The translations under genes were made by a program, and so were the position numbers. Below, piece by piece: positions 63,239-64,000 of a stretch of 64,000 nucleotides of DNA. Source of the DNA: Streptomyces minutiscleroticus. Lineage in GTDB: Bacteria; Actinomycetota; Actinomycetes; Streptomycetales; Streptomycetaceae. The notes under the pieces were generated by a model that ran no database searches, was not told the origin of the DNA, and saw only the letters and a list, made by a program, of their open reading frames with translations. Each line of letters begins with the position of its first letter. Within the stretch, counting starts at the first letter, position 1. The stretch lies in the NCBI RefSeq assembly GCF_014650875.1, contig NZ_BMVU01000016.1, forward strand, positions 83,959-147,958. The letters run 5' to 3'.

Positions 63239-64000
63239 TTGGCACCCGTCACTGGAGCGAATCCGCTCCGTGACCCGGCGGACCGACGGCTCCCGCGCAT
63301 CGCGGGGCCGTCGGGCCTCGTCATTTTCGGGGTCACGGGCGATCTGTCCCGTAAGAAACTGATGCCCGCGGTGTACGACCTGGCCAACCGCGGTCTGCTG
63401 CCGCCGGGCTTCTCGCTGGTCGGCTTCGCCCGCCGCGAGTGGGAGCACGAGGACTTCGCGCAGGTCGTGCACGACGCGGTCAAGGAGCACGCGCGCACCC
63501 CGTTCCGCGAGGAGGTCTGGCAGCAGCTGGTCCAGGGGATGCGGTTCGTGCAGGGCACCTTCGACGACGACGAGGCGTTCGAACGGCTGCGCACCACGAT
63601 CGAGGAGCTGGACCGGGCGCAGGGCACGGGCGGCAACTTCGCCTTCTACCTCTCGGTGCCGCCGTCCGCCTTCCCGGTGGTCATCCAGCAGCTGAAGAAG
63701 CACAACCTGGCCGACCAGAGCGGCGGCTCCTGGCGGCGGGCGGTCATCGAGAAGCCCTTCGGCCACGACCTGGCCTCGGCGAAGGAGCTCAACGAGATCG
63801 TCCACGAGGTCTTCGCGCCCGACCAGGTCTTCCGGATCGACCACTACCTGGGCAAGGAGACGGTCCAGAACATCCTGGCGCTGCGCTTCGCCAACCAGAT
63901 GTTCGAGCCGATCTGGAACCGGTCCTACGTGGACCACGTGCAGATCACCATGGCCGAGGACATCGGCATCGGCGGCCGCGCCGGCTACTACGACGGCATC
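63239..64000 (+). CDS. zwf: Glucose-6-phosphate 1-dehydrogenase (partial)
   Basis: The gene continues past the window; 254 residues are visible. The NADP motif GLVIFGVTGDLSRKKLMPA (about residues 28-46), EKPFGHDLASAKELN and the active-site RIDHYLGKETVQNIL (about 199-213) identify it. I chose TTG at 63239, which follows GGAGGG by 9 bases. It supplies NADPH and starts the oxidative pentose phosphate pathway. Confidence 0.92.
   Translation, partial: MAPVTGANPLRDPADRRLPRIAGPSGLVIFGVTGDLSRKKLMPAVYDLANRGLLPPGFSLVGFARREWEHEDFAQVVHDAVKEHARTPFREEVWQQLVQGMRFVQGTFDDDEAFERLRTTIEELDRAQGTGGNFAFYLSVPPSAFPVVIQQLKKHNLADQSGGSWRRAVIEKPFGHDLASAKELNEIVHEVFAPDQVFRIDHYLGKETVQNILALRFANQMFEPIWNRSYVDHVQITMAEDIGIGGRAGYYDGI

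Overview
The window is chromosomal DNA of a high-GC actinomycete, almost certainly Streptomyces. GTG and TTG starts are common, third positions are almost all G or C, genes overlap by ATGA or GTGA, and there are twin-arginine and lipoprotein exports, two ECF-type sigma factors, and the gene set sufR-B-D-Rieske-C-S-U-T followed by ctaA, ctaB, tkt, tal and zwf. From memory this last order is also found in S. coelicolor; I could not check it here. I saw no tRNA, rRNA, CRISPR array, phage or insertion sequence.

Layout. 1-10.6 kb: a zinc-finger anti-sigma factor (cut by the window edge) and its ECF sigma factor, a class V aminotransferase-like protein, a DsbA/FrnE protein, a 2-oxoglutarate-semialdehyde dehydrogenase divergent from an IclR regulator, a GNAT acetyltransferase, a class B penicillin-binding protein, an NCS2 purine permease and a second, SigE-like sigma factor. 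10.7-29 kb: a large pectin/arabinan utilisation region, nearly all on the minus strand. It holds a secreted esterase, pectinesterase, pectate lyase, an internally deleted rhamnogalacturonan acetylesterase, an ABC sugar-binding lipoprotein, a GH43 enzyme, a PmoA-like protein, a Gfo/Idh oxidoreductase, two ABC permeases, an L-arabinonate-type dehydratase, a DHDPS-family lyase, an FCD regulator, a protein of unknown function coupled to 5-dehydro-4-deoxyglucarate dehydratase (kdgD), and a divergent uronate dehydrogenase (udh). 29-34.4 kb: a DeoR regulator and a polyol ABC transporter with a zinc dehydrogenase. 34.7-44.6 kb: a two-domain TerD protein, TetR regulator, PhoX-like phosphatase, a secreted nuclease and several lineage-specific proteins. 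44.6-52.9 kb: dapD, an SMR pump and the suf operon under SufR. 53-64 kb: an AAC(3)-like protein, an ABC-2 exporter, heme A and heme O synthases, an amidohydrolase, and the pentose phosphate genes tkt-tal-zwf.

How the genes work together. Secreted enzymes demethylate and cleave pectin and trim arabinan, and an ABC system imports the products. Two oxidative routes can then be drawn: D-galacturonate via Udh and KdgD, and L-arabinonate (or a related sugar acid) via the IlvD/Edd dehydratase and the second DHDPS-family lyase. Both would end at 2-oxoglutarate semialdehyde, which the dehydrogenase at 3651-5183 can oxidise to 2-oxoglutarate. The pectin region carries repeated AAGCGCTT palindromes, which look like LacI-family operators; no LacI gene lies in the window. 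kdgD and udh have well-formed divergent promoters with identical -10 elements. The least explained item is the 387-residue protein translated together with kdgD.
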